A stretch of 64,000 nt of DNA from Aquibaculum arenosum (GCF_029222965.1 NZ_JARHUD010000003.1:186001-250000); one strand, 5' to 3'; counted from the first letter of the stretch, positions 34,138 through 43,708 are shown. Notes: generated by a model from the sequence alone, not told the origin. Numbers and translations are program-made.

Positions 34138-35322
34138 GTGAGTCCGACGGCGTACGACGTGGTGATCGTGGGTGGCGGCGTGATTGGCAGCGCGGCCGCC
34201 TATTTCTTGGCCGCCAGCGCCGACTTCACCGGCCGTGTCGCCGTGGTGGAAAAGGACCCCTCCTATCAGAGTGGCGCCACGGGGCGCTCCGCCGGCTCGA
34301 TCCGCCAACAGTTCTCCACGCCGGAGAACGTCGCCATCTCGCGCTTCGGCGCCGCCTTTCTCAAGTCCCTGCCGGAGCATCTCGCGGTCGACGGCCAGAC
34401 GCCCGATCCCCAGTTCCAGGAAAAGGGCTATCTCTTTCTGGCCGGGGCTTCCGGGCTCGACATTCTCCGCCACAACCACGCGGTCCAGCGCGCAGGCGGT
34501 GCGCAGGTCGCCCTGCTCGAACCGGCCGAACTGCACGAACGTTTCCCCTGGATGCGGATCGAGGATCTGGCTGGCGGTTCCCTTGGTCTGGCCGATGAAG
34601 GCTGGTTCGACCCCTTCGCCCTGCTGCAGGCCTTCCGCGCCAAGGCGCGCAGCCTGGGCGTCGACTACCTCAATGACGAAGTGGTGGGGCTAGAGCTTGA
34701 GGCGGGGCGCGTTCAGGCCGCGAAGCTGGCGTCCGGCGGGCGGCTCGCCTGCGGCTGGCTGATCAATGCCGCCGGCATCCAGGGCAGCCGTGTCGCCGCC
34801 ATGGCCGAGATCGACATCCCGGTCCATCCCCGCAAGCGCAACGTCTTCGTCTTCGACTGCCGCACGCCACTGCCGCACTGCCCGCTGGTGATCGATCCCA
34901 GCGGCCTCTATTTCCGGCCGGAGGGCGAGGGCTTCATCTGCGGCATCTCACCGGGCGAGGGCGAGGCGGATCCCGACTGCGAGGATCTCGAGGTGGAGCA
35001 CGCGCTCTTCGAGGAGCGGCTCTGGCCCCTGCTCGCCGAGCGGGTTCCCGCCTTCGAGGCGATCAAGCCCACCGGTGCCTGGGCCGGTCACTACGACGTC
35101 AACAGCTTCGACCACAACGCCATTCTCGGCCCGCACCCGGAGATCACCAACTTCCTCTTTGCCAACGGCTTTTCCGGCCACGGCCTGCAGCAGAGCCCGG
35201 CGGTGGGCCGCGGCCTCATGGAATGCATCGTCCACGGCGGCTGGCAAAGTCTCGACCTCTCCGCCTTCAGCTTCGCGCGCCTGCGCGAAGGCCGGCCGCT
35301 GCGCGAGGTGGCGGTGGTGTGA
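34138..35322 (+). CDS. FAD-dependent amine/amino acid oxidoreductase (DAO family)
   Basis: Flavoprotein of 394 residues. The dinucleotide-binding motif is VVIVGGGVIGSAAAYFLA (GxGxxG near residue 12). GATGRSAGSIRQQFSTPEN follows, as in dimethylglycine/sarcosine dehydrogenase and FOXRED1-like proteins. C-terminal NGFSGHGLQQSPAVGRGLME is the second flavin-contact block. GTG start with AAGGGAG 8 nt upstream. Its position behind dctPQM suggests it oxidises the imported compound, perhaps an N-methylated or D-amino acid; the exact substrate is inference. Confidence 0.85.
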   Translation: MSPTAYDVVIVGGGVIGSAAAYFLAASADFTGRVAVVEKDPSYQSGATGRSAGSIRQQFSTPENVAISRFGAAFLKSLPEHLAVDGQTPDPQFQEKGYLFLAGASGLDILRHNHAVQRAGGAQVALLEPAELHERFPWMRIEDLAGGSLGLADEGWFDPFALLQAFRAKARSLGVDYLNDEVVGLELEAGRVQAAKLASGGRLACGWLINAAGIQGSRVAAMAEIDIPVHPRKRNVFVFDCRTPLPHCPLVIDPSGLYFRPEGEGFICGISPGEGEADPDCEDLEVEHALFEERLWPLLAERVPAFEAIKPTGAWAGHYDVNSFDHNAILGPHPEITNFLFANGFSGHGLQQSPAVGRGLMECIVHGGWQSLDLSAFSFARLREGRPLREVAVV

Positions 35323-35444
35323 GGGGGCGGGAGGCTCCGCCTCAGTGCCGCGGCGCCTCGTCCGGAAGCAGCATGCTCAGCCGACCCGCTGCGCCTCCAG
35401 GCGCTGCCGGTCGAGGGAAAGCGTCCGTTGAGAGCGGGCTTCGT

Positions 35445-35741
35445 TCAATCGTCCTGCTCACTGAAGGTACGATTTTCACGACAATGCCAAAGTCGCAGTA
35501 TGAAGATGGTCCGGTTCGCGATCTCGTATCGCAGCTCGTAATTCCCAACGATGATCCGCCTGACCTCGCGTGGCTCATAGGGCGCCAGCTTTTCACCAAT
35601 CCTCGGATAGTCCAGCAACCGATCGGGGGCATGAGCAAGTTGCTGGACCACCCTGGCCGCGGCTTCAGGTGCAACGGGGCTTAGGTGCTCGTACAGGCGC
35701 AGCAGATCCGAGGAAGCTCTGCGCGTCCACTGGACCTTCAT
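35445..35741 (-). CDS. ParE/RelE-type toxin
   Basis: Small basic protein of 98 residues in the ParE/RelE superfamily: VQWTRRASSDLLRLYEHLS, then VGNYELRYEIANRTIFILRLWHCRENR (split). ParE members poison gyrase and RelE members cut mRNA; the sequence favours the ParE branch. Its start overlaps the antitoxin stop by 4 nt, the classic antitoxin-toxin order. A gap of 122 nt on its 3' side shows nothing else. Confidence 0.87.
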   Translation of the reverse strand: MKVQWTRRASSDLLRLYEHLSPVAPEAAARVVQQLAHAPDRLLDYPRIGEKLAPYEPREVRRIIVGNYELRYEIANRTIFILRLWHCRENRTFSEQDD

Positions 35742-36007
35742 TCAGTGGGCGGTGGAAGCGGGTTTCCGGTCCCGAGGCTGTCAGCCCAGGCTTGGATTGC
35801 CCGCTGGTCGATCACGCGCCCTGCGTCGACATCCTCCAGGGCTTCGAGCGTCATCCGGTGACGCTCCTCCTCCTGATCCACCCATGCTGCAAGCGCCTGT
35901 TTGATCACCCAACCACGCGGCCGCTCTAGCCGCGCAGCCATTTCATCCACCTGCTTTACAAGACTGAGCGGTACATGCGCGGTGAGGACTTTGGTCTCTC
36001 CACCCAT
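35738..36007 (-). CDS. Ribbon-helix-helix antitoxin
   Basis: CopG/ParD-type antitoxin of 89 residues. The N-terminal beta strand and helices TKVLTAHVPLSLVKQVDEMA and RPRGWVIKQALAAWVDQEEE make the DNA-binding fold; the C-terminal half should wrap the toxin. GGAGG lies 7 nt before the ATG. The start is only 20 nt from the 3' end of tRNA-Arg on the same strand, so it may be read from the tRNA transcript. Confidence 0.87.
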   Translation of the reverse strand: MGGETKVLTAHVPLSLVKQVDEMAARLERPRGWVIKQALAAWVDQEEERHRMTLEALEDVDAGRVIDQRAIQAWADSLGTGNPLPPPTE

Positions 36008-36026
36008 AAAACTGCCTCCGTCAGAT

Positions 36027-36103
<77 letters not shown>

Positions 36104-36179
36104 GTTGCGGTGTGGCGTTTGTGGGTCGGTTATAGCAGGGGCGGATCGCTGGCCCAAGATGGTTGCTTAGCAATCCGCT

Positions 36180-37127
36180 CTACAGCCTTTTGAAGCGTTC
36201 CGTGGCCCGAACGAGGGCGCGGCGGATGTTGGGTTCCATGGCCGAGTGGCCGGCGTCGGCGATCATCTCGAAGCCCGCTTCCGGCCAGGCCTGGGCCAGT
36301 TCCCAGGCGGTGATAGGCGGGCAGACATTGTCGTAGCGCCCCTGGACAATCACCGCCGGGATGTGGCGGATGCGCGAAACCCCACGCAGCAGCGCCCCCT
36401 CTCCCAGGAAGCTGCCGTGGGAGAAGTAGTGCGCTTCCAGGCGCGCCAGGCCGATGGCCGTGCGCTCGCGGCCGAAGGCGGCGACGGTGTCGGGGCTGGG
36501 CAGCAGGGTGGAGCAGGCACCCTCGTAGGTGCTCCAGGCCTGGGCCGCCGGCCGGTGCACATCAGGATCGGGGTCGCTCAGGCGTTTGAGATAATTGCCA
36601 AGCAGATCGCCGCGCTCCGCCTCGGGCAGGTGGCCGGCAAAACGCTCCCAGGCCTCGGGAAAGAAACTGCGCAGGCCATAGAGAAACCACTCGATCTCCC
36701 GGGCCCGGGATAGAAAGATCCCGCGCAGCACCAGTGCCGCCACCCGCTCCGGGTGGCGCTGCGCATAGGCCAGGGCCAGGGTCGAGCCCCAGGAGCCGCC
36801 GAAGACCTGCCAGCGGGCGATGCCCAAGAGCTCGCGCAGGCGCTCGATGTCGGCGATCAGGTGATCCGTGGTGTTCTCGTGCAGCTCCCCCAGCGGGGTG
36901 GAGCGCCCGGCGCCGCGCTGATCGAAGATCACGATGCGATAGTGCGCCGGATCGAAAAAACGCCGGTGATCCGCCGAAGCCCCAGCGCCCGGCCCGCCGT
37001 GAAGGAAGAGCACCGGCTTGCCGCCGGGATTGCCCGACTGCTCCCAGTAAAGCTCGTGCAGGTCATCGACGCGCAATCGCCCCGTTTCATAGGGCTCGAT
37101 CGGCGGGAAGAGTTCAAAAGGCGGCAT
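36180..37127 (-). CDS. pip: Proline iminopeptidase
   Basis: Alpha/beta-hydrolase peptidase (family S33) that removes N-terminal proline, 315 residues. Oxyanion HGGPGAG, nucleophile in GGSWGSTLALAYA, acid in QGRYDNVCPP and His in DAGHSAMEP are all present. The start was placed at the ATG at 37127, with AGGAAGGAG about 8 nt upstream; ATGs at 37136 and 37157 are also in frame. The protein ends ATERFKRL, typical for the family. Confidence 0.93.
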   Translation of the reverse strand: MPPFELFPPIEPYETGRLRVDDLHELYWEQSGNPGGKPVLFLHGGPGAGASADHRRFFDPAHYRIVIFDQRGAGRSTPLGELHENTTDHLIADIERLRELLGIARWQVFGGSWGSTLALAYAQRHPERVAALVLRGIFLSRAREIEWFLYGLRSFFPEAWERFAGHLPEAERGDLLGNYLKRLSDPDPDVHRPAAQAWSTYEGACSTLLPSPDTVAAFGRERTAIGLARLEAHYFSHGSFLGEGALLRGVSRIRHIPAVIVQGRYDNVCPPITAWELAQAWPEAGFEMIADAGHSAMEPNIRRALVRATERFKRL

Positions 37128-37197
37128 CGACGGCATCTCCTTCCTGTCCTCACTCATAGCATGCGTCGGAAAGGCGCGCAGCAGCCGTGCAACCACT

Positions 37198-37227
37198 TTG
37201 CCTTGCTTTGGCACTCTCCGTTATTCT
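37198..37227 (+). promoter_or_regulatory. Candidate promoter of the SNase-like gene
   Basis: TTGCCT (37198-37203), 18 nt, TATTCT (37222-37227), only 6 nt before the ATG at 37233. If used, the mRNA would be leaderless or nearly so. Confidence 0.35.
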
Positions 37228-37232
37228 ACGGC

Positions 37233-38021
37233 ATGTTTAGGCTATTTCTGATTGCTTGTCTGTTTGGCGGGATGACGGGTGCGCCGGAGGCCGCTGCGCC
37301 GAACTGGCAGGAGGCCGAGACTGCCCAGGTCGCAGCGGTCCTTTCCGCCACCGAACTGCGCCTGGAAGATGGACGCACGCTGCGGCTGGCCGGCGTGCGG
37401 GGCCCAAAGCCCCCGCTCGCCTATGACGATCATAGCCCCTGGCGGCAGGCTGAAGCGGCGCGCGCCTGGCTGGAACGGCTGGCACCGCCCGGCAGCGCGC
37501 TCAGTTTCCTGGCAGTCGCGCCAGGCAGCGACCGGCACCGGCGCCTGCTAGTCCAGGGCGCAGCCGAAGGCGCTTGGCTGCAGGAACGTCTGCTGCGTGA
37601 GGGGGCGCTGCTGCTCGACCTGCGCGGAGCCGAGTCGCCAGCGCCGGCCCTGGCTGCGGCGGAGCGGCTGGCGCGCGACGAGCAGCGCGGCCTCTGGGCC
37701 GATCCGGCGCACCAGCCGCTGCATCACAGTGAGGCGCGGCGCGCGCTGGGGCGTTTCGCGCTCATCGAGGGCCGGGTGCTGGCGGCCGAGGACGTGCGCG
37801 GCACCGGCTACCTAAACTTTGAAGTGGACTGGCGCCAGGATTTCACCATCCGATTGCCCAGCACCGTTATGCGCCGCCTGACGCACCAGGGACAGCTCCT
37901 GTCCTCCTTCGAGGGCCGACGCGTACGCGTACGCGGGTGGGTGTTCTTCAGCGGCGGCGCGATGATTGAGCTGGCGTCCCCGCAGGAGATCGAGCTCCTG
38001 GAACGCGCTCCACTGCCGTGA
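37233..38021 (+). CDS. SNase-like (thermonuclease family) secreted protein
   Basis: Protein of 262 residues with a short signal peptide (about 1-21, GAPEAAA). The first half resembles the staphylococcal nuclease OB fold: RTLRLAGVRGPKPP, WLQERLLREGALLLDLRG and RDEQRGLWAD. The usual catalytic Arg-Glu-Arg set is not clearly complete, so nuclease activity is uncertain. The second half (about 170-262) looks like another OB-type domain (FEGRRVRVRGWVFFSGGAMIEL). It is divergent from pip. Confidence 0.72.
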   Translation: MFRLFLIACLFGGMTGAPEAAAPNWQEAETAQVAAVLSATELRLEDGRTLRLAGVRGPKPPLAYDDHSPWRQAEAARAWLERLAPPGSALSFLAVAPGSDRHRRLLVQGAAEGAWLQERLLREGALLLDLRGAESPAPALAAAERLARDEQRGLWADPAHQPLHHSEARRALGRFALIEGRVLAAEDVRGTGYLNFEVDWRQDFTIRLPSTVMRRLTHQGQLLSSFEGRRVRVRGWVFFSGGAMIELASPQEIELLERAPLP

Positions 38022-38024
38022 CCC

Positions 38025-38432
38025 TCAGGCGCCAGTCTCAGGCTCAGTGATCACCGTCGGCGCGCCACCGCGCAACGCGTTGTAAAAACAGCTGCGCCGG
38101 TTGGTGTGGCAGGCCTGGCCCGTCTGCTCCACCAGCAGCAGCAGGCAGTCGGCATCGCAGTCCCAGCGAAAATCGACCAGCTGCTGTACGTGGCCGGAAC
38201 TTTCCCCCTTGCGCCAGAGCGCGGCACGCGAACGCGACCAATAGCACACCCGGCCGCTGCTAAGCGTTTGGCGCAACGAGTCCGCCGACATCCAGGCCAG
38301 CATCAGCACTTCACCGCTGTCATGCTGTTGCGCAATGGCGGGAATCAGTCCGCGCTCGTCGAAACGCAAAGCCGCCAGAACGCTTTCGATGCTCTGCGGG
38401 CGCTCTACCTGCCATTGCATTTTCTTGACCAT
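38025..38432 (-). CDS. hisI: Phosphoribosyl-AMP cyclohydrolase HisI
   Basis: Third step of histidine biosynthesis, opening the purine ring of PR-AMP. It has 135 residues, a single-domain HisI (no HisE fusion). Zinc/magnesium motifs DCDADCLLLLVEQTGQACH and RRSCFYN, together with WSRSRAALWRKGESSGHVQ, are complete. No other his gene is within the window; the next gene on the other side is unrelated. Confidence 0.95.
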   Translation of the reverse strand: MVKKMQWQVERPQSIESVLAALRFDERGLIPAIAQQHDSGEVLMLAWMSADSLRQTLSSGRVCYWSRSRAALWRKGESSGHVQQLVDFRWDCDADCLLLLVEQTGQACHTNRRSCFYNALRGGAPTVITEPETGA

Positions 38433-38544
38433 AGCTTGATCTCCTGTGCAGCGGTGCTTGCCCTATCGTCCAACAGCGGGCAAAAGTCCGGGCAACTGTG
38501 TCCTGCGGACAGGCTCACGGACGAGGAAAACGGACCAACTCGCC

Positions 38545-39276
38545 ATGTCACTCGGATTAAGGGACCCTCTCGAAAGGCGCAAGCGTGAGCGCCGCTGGGC
38601 CCTCATCAAGACACTGCTGGTGCTGGGCAGCATCGCTGTGGCGGCCTGGATGGCCTATGGCGCCGGGCGCCAGGTGGGCCAGGCTCAGATCGACGCCCTC
38701 GCGCATCAGCTTGAAGAAACCCGCGGACGACTCGATTCGATCCAGGCCGAGAACGGCCAGCTGGCCGCCGACGCGGCAAGCGCCCGTCAGGCGGAAGCCG
38801 AGGTGCGGGAGCGCTATGAGCAGGACGTTCCTACCGGCGAGATGGCCGAACTGCTCGACCAGGCGCAATCCCGGCTGGCAGACGGGGTGGAGCTTTCCCG
38901 CCTGACCTTCGTGATTTCTGCGGTCGAGCCCGAGCGCGAATGCCGCGGCGAGCCGGTCACCCGGCGCTTCCTGGTGCGCACGCCGCTTCATCGCGGCGGC
39001 AACGATGTCGCCTCCTTCGGGGATGGCCTCTTCACCGTTACGGCATCCGGCCCGACGGCCATGAACGCCGATGGCAACCCGGAGGCCTGGTTCGACCCCG
39101 GAGCGGTGCTGCGGCTGACCGTCACGCGCCTGGGCGGAGAGACGCAGGAGTTCGAAGGCGAGCTGCCGCTGCATTTCTCGGTCGTGCATGATGGCAGCGA
39201 ACATCTCTTCGCCGCGCAGCAGGGTGAGAACCGGGGCTTCCTGCAGGTCACCCACGACCTCTGCGCCTTTCCCTGA
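38545..39276 (+). CDS. Membrane-anchored coiled-coil protein, unknown function
   Basis: Not recognised with confidence. It has 243 residues: a basic N terminus, one transmembrane helix (about 21-39, TLLVLGSIAVAAWMAYGAG), a coiled coil (about 45-95, QLEETRGRLDSIQAENGQLA) and a periplasmic-side beta-rich domain (about 110-243). The layout (N-in anchor, coil, soluble domain) recalls cell-envelope accessory proteins. Two cysteines (REC and HDLC) could form a disulfide outside. The start at ATG 38545 has only a distant GAGGAAA. Confidence 0.6.
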   Translation: MSLGLRDPLERRKRERRWALIKTLLVLGSIAVAAWMAYGAGRQVGQAQIDALAHQLEETRGRLDSIQAENGQLAADAASARQAEAEVRERYEQDVPTGEMAELLDQAQSRLADGVELSRLTFVISAVEPERECRGEPVTRRFLVRTPLHRGGNDVASFGDGLFTVTASGPTAMNADGNPEAWFDPGAVLRLTVTRLGGETQEFEGELPLHFSVVHDGSEHLFAAQQGENRGFLQVTHDLCAFP

Positions 39277-39280
39277 GGCA

Positions 39281-40018
39281 GTGGCGGGGCCTGAGGCGGT
39301 GGCGAGGAACGCGCCGCGGCTGGCAGTGGTCATCCCGGCGCTGAACGCTGCCGCCTGCCTTCCCGCCACGCTCGCGGCCCTGCGCGCCGACTGGCTAGCG
39401 CTTGAAATCTTCGTGGTCGACGGCGGCTCCAGCGATGACACAGCTGGCATTGCCGAGCGCTTCGGCTGTCGTTCTTTGACCAGCCCCGCCGGCCGCGGCC
39501 GGCAGCTCGCCGCCGGGGCCGAAGCCGCGATCGCGTCCGGCGCCGAGTGGCTCTTCTTCCTGCACGCGGACAGCTTCCCCGCCGGCCCCTGGGTCGAGGC
39601 GTTGCGAAGCTTCATCGACGATCCGGCCAATCGCCGGCGCGCCGGCTACCTGCGCCTGCGCTTTATCAGCCCGGCGCCGCAGGCCCGGCGGGTCGAGCGG
39701 CTGGCCGCCTGGCGTGCGGCTTGGTTCGGTCTGCCCTATGGCGATCAGGGCATGGTGATAGCCGCCGCCTTCTACCAGGACCTGGGCGGCTACCCGGACT
39801 GGCCCCTGATGGAGGATGTGGCGCTGGTGCGGCGCATCGGCCGCAAGCGCTTGTTCGCCCTTCCGGCCACGGTCTGCACCAGTGCGCAGCGCTATGAGCG
39901 CGAGGGCTGGTGGCGCCGGCCCTGGCGTAATCTCACCTGCCTCGGGCTCTACCATCTCGGCGTGCCGCCCGAGCGACTGGTCCGCCGCTATGAAGGCCGC
40001 CGCAGCGCGCCGCCATGA
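39281..40018 (+). CDS. Family 2 glycosyltransferase, TIGR04283 (arsenosugar-associated type)
   Basis: Glycosyltransferase of about 245 residues. GT-A motifs: LAVVIPALNAAACLPATLAAL, VDGGSSDDTAGIAERFG and the metal-binding LFFLHADSFP. The TIGR04283 look is clear in GRGRQLAAGAEAA and GLPYGDQGMVI. GTG 39281 or 39299 is the likely start. Its last 4 nt overlap the next gene, a TIGR04282 protein; the two often pair. Despite the family name, no arsM or arsS gene is nearby. Confidence 0.8.
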   Translation: MAGPEAVARNAPRLAVVIPALNAAACLPATLAALRADWLALEIFVVDGGSSDDTAGIAERFGCRSLTSPAGRGRQLAAGAEAAIASGAEWLFFLHADSFPAGPWVEALRSFIDDPANRRRAGYLRLRFISPAPQARRVERLAAWRAAWFGLPYGDQGMVIAAAFYQDLGGYPDWPLMEDVALVRRIGRKRLFALPATVCTSAQRYEREGWWRRPWRNLTCLGLYHLGVPPERLVRRYEGRRSAPP

Positions 40019-40650
40019 TGGGCAGCCGCAACCGCCTGATCGTAATGTGCCGGCAGCCCCGCTTCGGGCAGGGCAAGCAGCGACTGGCGCGCGAAGCAGG
40101 CCAGCTTGCGGCCTGGCGCTTCCAGAAGATCGCCCTGGCGGAGCTGCTGCACCGCCTGCAGGCACCGCGGGAGTGGAGGCTGGTGGTGGCGGTGACGCCG
40201 GATGCCGCGGCGCGGGGTTCGGGCCGCTGGGCATCCAACCACCCGCGACGCCCGCAAGGGCACGGCGACCTGGGCCAGCGCATGCTGAACCTGCTGGCAC
40301 CGCCACCGGGGCGAAAGGGCGCGGCGCTGCTGGTCGGCTCAGATGTTCCTGGCATCGACCCGGCCACGGTGCGCCGGGCCTTCTTCCTGCTGCGCCGCCA
40401 CGACTGGGTGCTGGGACCAGCCGACGACGGCGGTTTCTGGGCCATCGGCGCCCGCTGCCGGCCCTGGCGGCGCCCCGATTTCAGCGGTGTCGCCTGGGGC
40501 AGCAAGAGCGTGCTGCAGGATACCCGGGCACGATTGCCCGAGAGCCTGGTGCTGCTGGAGCAACGCTATGACGTGGACGACGCCCCGGCGCTGCAGCGCT
40601 GGCAGGCGGAGCGGCTGAAGATCAGCTCTGCAGTTCGTCACGCCCCTTGA
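40015..40650 (+). CDS. TIGR04282 / DUF2064 glycosyltransferase-like protein
   Basis: Protein of 211 residues in the DUF2064 nucleotidyl/glycosyltransferase-like family: [43 protein letters not shown] and [16 protein letters not shown], the last being a sugar nucleotide-type binding segment. It overlaps the TIGR04283 gene (ATGA), so the two are co-translated. The 3' end overlaps the convergent aacS end by 29 nt. The pair may make a glycosylated small molecule; the product is unknown. Confidence 0.82.
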   Translation: MMGSRNRLIVMCRQPRFGQGKQRLAREAGQLAAWRFQKIALAELLHRLQAPREWRLVVAVTPDAAARGSGRWASNHPRRPQGHGDLGQRMLNLLAPPPGRKGAALLVGSDVPGIDPATVRRAFFLLRRHDWVLGPADDGGFWAIGARCRPWRRPDFSGVAWGSKSVLQDTRARLPESLVLLEQRYDVDDAPALQRWQAERLKISSAVRHAP

Positions 40651-42610
40651 AGTGATCCAGCGCCTCGGGGTTGGCCAGGGCTTCCTGGTTTTTCACCACC
40701 CGGCCGTGGACCACGTCGCGCACGGCCAATTCGACGATCTTGCCGGACTTGGTGCGCGGGATGTCCGGCACCGCCAGCACCCTGGCCGGCACGTGGCGCG
40801 GGCTGGCGCCCTGGCGGATGGTGGTCTTGATGCGCTTGGTCAGCTCCTCGTCCAGCACCGCACCCTCGGCGAGGCGCACGAAGAGCACGACACGCACGTC
40901 GTTGTCCCAGTCCTGGCCGACGACGATTGACTCCAGAACCTCGGGCAGCTGCTCCACCTGGCGGTAGATCTCCGCGGTGCCGATGCGCACCCCGCCGGGG
41001 TTGAGCGTGGCGTCGGAGCGCCCATAGACGATGATACCGCCGTGGCGGGTCAGTTCCACATAGTCGCCGTGGCACCAGACGCCGGGGAAACGCTCGAAAT
41101 AGGCGCTGCGGTAGCGGCTGCCGTCGGGATCATTCCAGAAATAGATCGGCATGCAGGGAAAAGGCTTCACGCAGACCAGTTCGCCCTTCTCCTCGATCAC
41201 TGGCTCGCCGGCATCGTTCCAGACTTCCACCGCCAGCCCCAGGCCGCGGCACTGAATCTCGCCACGCCACACCGGGTTGATCGGATTGCCCAGCACGAAA
41301 CAGGAGACGATGTCGGTGCCGCCGGAAATCGACGCGAGGCAGAGATCCTCCATCACGTTCTCATAAACCCAGTCGAAGCTCTCCGGCACCAGCGGCGAGC
41401 CGGTGGAGGTCATGACCTTCATGGCCGAGAGGTCGTGGGTGTCCTTGGGCCGGAGGTCTGCCTTCTTCAAGGCGTCGATGTACTTGGCCGAGGTGCCGAA
41501 GAGCGTCGCGCGCTCGGCTTGCGCATAGTCGAAGAGCACATTGCCGTCGGGATGGAAGGGCGAGCCGTCGTAGAGCAGCAGTGTGCACTCGCTCGCCAGG
41601 GCCGAGACCTGCCAGTTCCACATCATCCAGCCGCAAGTGGTGAAGTAGAAGACCCGGTCGTCCGGCTTCAGATCGCAGTGCAGCTTGTGCTCTTTGAGGT
41701 GCTGGATCAGCGTGCCGCCGGCGCCGTGCACGATGCACTTGGGTTTCCCGGTCGTGCCGGAGGAGAACATAATATAGAGCGGTGCATTGAAGGGCATGCG
41801 CTCATATTCGATCTCGCCCACCGGCGGCAGCGGTAGATAATCCTCCAGCCAGACACCGCGCTCGTCGAAGTTCAGCGGCCCACTGCCGTCGCCCAGCAGC
41901 GGGCAGACCACGATGCGCTGCACCGTGGGCAGTTCGGCGGCGAAAGCCTTTACTCGGTCGAGCACCGGCAAGGTCTTGCCGGCGTAGTAGTAGCCATCCG
42001 GCACGAAAAGCACCTTGGGCTCGATCTGCCCGAAGCGGTCGAGCACGCCCTGATGCCCGAAGTCCGGGGAGCAGGAGGACCAGATGGCGCCCAGGGCGGC
42101 GGTAGCCAGCATGGCGATGACCGTTTCCGGCATGTTGGGCAAGAAGCCGGCCACCCGATCGCCGGGCTCCACGCCCTCCTCGCGCAGCGCGATCACCAGG
42201 CGCGCCACCTGTTCGTGCAGTTCGCGGTGGCTGAGCCGCCGTTCCACCTTGTCCTCCGCACGGAACACAATGGCATCGGCCCCGTCGCGGCGGCGCAGCA
42301 GGTTCTCGGCGAAGTTCAGCTTCGCATCCGGGAAGAACTGGGCCCCGGGCATCTGGTCAGCGTTGACCAGGGTCACCTCGCCCGGGCCGTCCGCGATGAT
42401 GCCGCTCCACTCCCAGAAGGCGCGCCAGAAGGTCTCGGACTGGTCGACGGACCAGCCATAAAAGGAGGCGTAATCCGCCAGGTCCAGGCTTTCCCGCTCC
42501 CCGACCCAGGCCATGAAAGCCGTCATGTTAGCCTCGGCGATCCGCTCCGCCGAGGGTTCCCAGAGTGGCTTTGCAACAGGCATGTCGGCTTCGGTCCCGG
42601 TGGTCGGCAT
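40622..42610 (-). CDS. aacS: Acetoacetyl-CoA synthetase
   Basis: ATP-dependent ligase that makes acetoacetyl-CoA from acetoacetate, 662 residues, ANL superfamily. The N-terminal cap is [19 protein letters not shown] (from residue 14). AMP-binding motif [31 protein letters not shown] and the A8 hinge [19 protein letters not shown] are typical of AacS. The acylatable Lys is in [10 protein letters not shown]. The ATG at 42610 is favoured by GGGAG about 9 nt upstream; ATG 42583 is an option. With phaB it feeds the ketone-body/PHB route. Confidence 0.94.
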   Translation of the reverse strand: MPTTGTEADMPVAKPLWEPSAERIAEANMTAFMAWVGERESLDLADYASFYGWSVDQSETFWRAFWEWSGIIADGPGEVTLVNADQMPGAQFFPDAKLNFAENLLRRRDGADAIVFRAEDKVERRLSHRELHEQVARLVIALREEGVEPGDRVAGFLPNMPETVIAMLATAALGAIWSSCSPDFGHQGVLDRFGQIEPKVLFVPDGYYYAGKTLPVLDRVKAFAAELPTVQRIVVCPLLGDGSGPLNFDERGVWLEDYLPLPPVGEIEYERMPFNAPLYIMFSSGTTGKPKCIVHGAGGTLIQHLKEHKLHCDLKPDDRVFYFTTCGWMMWNWQVSALASECTLLLYDGSPFHPDGNVLFDYAQAERATLFGTSAKYIDALKKADLRPKDTHDLSAMKVMTSTGSPLVPESFDWVYENVMEDLCLASISGGTDIVSCFVLGNPINPVWRGEIQCRGLGLAVEVWNDAGEPVIEEKGELVCVKPFPCMPIYFWNDPDGSRYRSAYFERFPGVWCHGDYVELTRHGGIIVYGRSDATLNPGGVRIGTAEIYRQVEQLPEVLESIVVGQDWDNDVRVVLFVRLAEGAVLDEELTKRIKTTIRQGASPRHVPARVLAVPDIPRTKSGKIVELAVRDVVHGRVVKNQEALANPEALDHFKGRDELQS

Positions 42611-42757
42611 GGCTCGACGGCTCCCTTGTGCTCCAGTCCTTATCCCCGCCTGGCAGCGGGGCGCCAAACACTATGGCGAAGGCCCCGTAGCGCGCAAGGC
42701 AGGCTTGCACGCCTGAGCGTAGCGGCGGCTTGCAGGGCTGCCTATGCTGCGTGCCCC

Positions 42758-43708
42758 ATGGGAATTTTCGATCGTTTTCCCCCGGCAGCCTTGCGCCCCA
42801 GCGCCCCCATTGCCGCTGCGCTCTACATGAGTGCCGCCGCCTTCGGCTTCTCTTTGATGAACGTGGCGATCCGCGAGGCGGCCCAGGAACTCTCGCCGCT
42901 GCAAGTCGCCTTCCTGCGCAACTTCTTCGCCGCGCTCACCCTGATGCCCTGGCTGGTGGCCGGCGGCTTTTCCGCCCTGCGCACCACCCGGCTCAAGACC
43001 TATTTCTGGCGCGCCGCCGTCGGGCTCTGCGCCATGATGATGTGGTTCACCTCGCTGGCACTGCTGCCCCTGGCCGACGCGGTGGCCCTCAACTTCACCG
43101 TCCCGCTTTTTGCCACCGTCGGCGCTGCTCTCTTCTTGGACGAGATCGTGCGTGCGCGACGCTGGATGGCGACCCTTGTGGGCTTTGCCGGCGTGCTGGT
43201 GATCCTGCGGCCGGGCTTCACCGATCTCAGCCTGATCATGCTGCTGCCCATCGCTGCCGCCCTTTTCCAGGCCATGGGCGCCCTGATGGTCAAGTCCCTG
43301 AGCCGCACCGAGGGCGCCGGCACGGTGGTCGCCTACATGAACCTGCTGCTCACGCCCCTGTCGCTGGTGCCGGCGCTCTTCGTCTGGCAGTGGCCCAGTG
43401 GCTATGCGCTGGCGCTCTGCGCCTTCGTCGGCTTCACCGGGGCCATCTCCCACGTCGCCTTCACCCGCGCCTATGCCCTGGCCGATGCCAGCGCGGTCAT
43501 GCCCTTCGACTACATGCGCCTGCCCTTCTCGGCTGCGCTGGCCTACCTGCTCTATACCGAGTTGCCCGACCTCTGGACCTGGGTCGGTGCCGGCATCATC
43601 GCAGCCTCGGCAATCTACATCGGTCAGCGCGAGGCCAAACTGGCCCGCGAGCGTGAACGCGCGGTTCTGCGGGCCGCCTCCACCTCACCCGGCAGCCGCG
43701 ATGTCTGA
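42758..43708 (+). CDS. EamA family permease, copy 1
   Basis: DMT-superfamily transporter of 316 residues, ten hydrophobic helices in two EamA repeats. LQVAFLRNFFAALTLMPWLV and GLCAMMMWFTSLALLPLADAVAL (split) mark repeat 1; VMPFDYMRLPFSAALAYLLYTELPD marks repeat 2. The ATG at 42758 is divergent from aacS with a 147-nt gap. It overlaps a second, related EamA gene by 8 nt; the pair looks like a tandem duplication. Confidence 0.88.
   Translation: MGIFDRFPPAALRPSAPIAAALYMSAAAFGFSLMNVAIREAAQELSPLQVAFLRNFFAALTLMPWLVAGGFSALRTTRLKTYFWRAAVGLCAMMMWFTSLALLPLADAVALNFTVPLFATVGAALFLDEIVRARRWMATLVGFAGVLVILRPGFTDLSLIMLLPIAAALFQAMGALMVKSLSRTEGAGTVVAYMNLLLTPLSLVPALFVWQWPSGYALALCAFVGFTGAISHVAFTRAYALADASAVMPFDYMRLPFSAALAYLLYTELPDLWTWVGAGIIAASAIYIGQREAKLARERERAVLRAASTSPGSRDV

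Noticed and set aside
42053-42757. Upstream extension of the first EamA permease
   Set aside because: This part is antisense to aacS; the ATG at 42758 gives a normal EamA N terminus.
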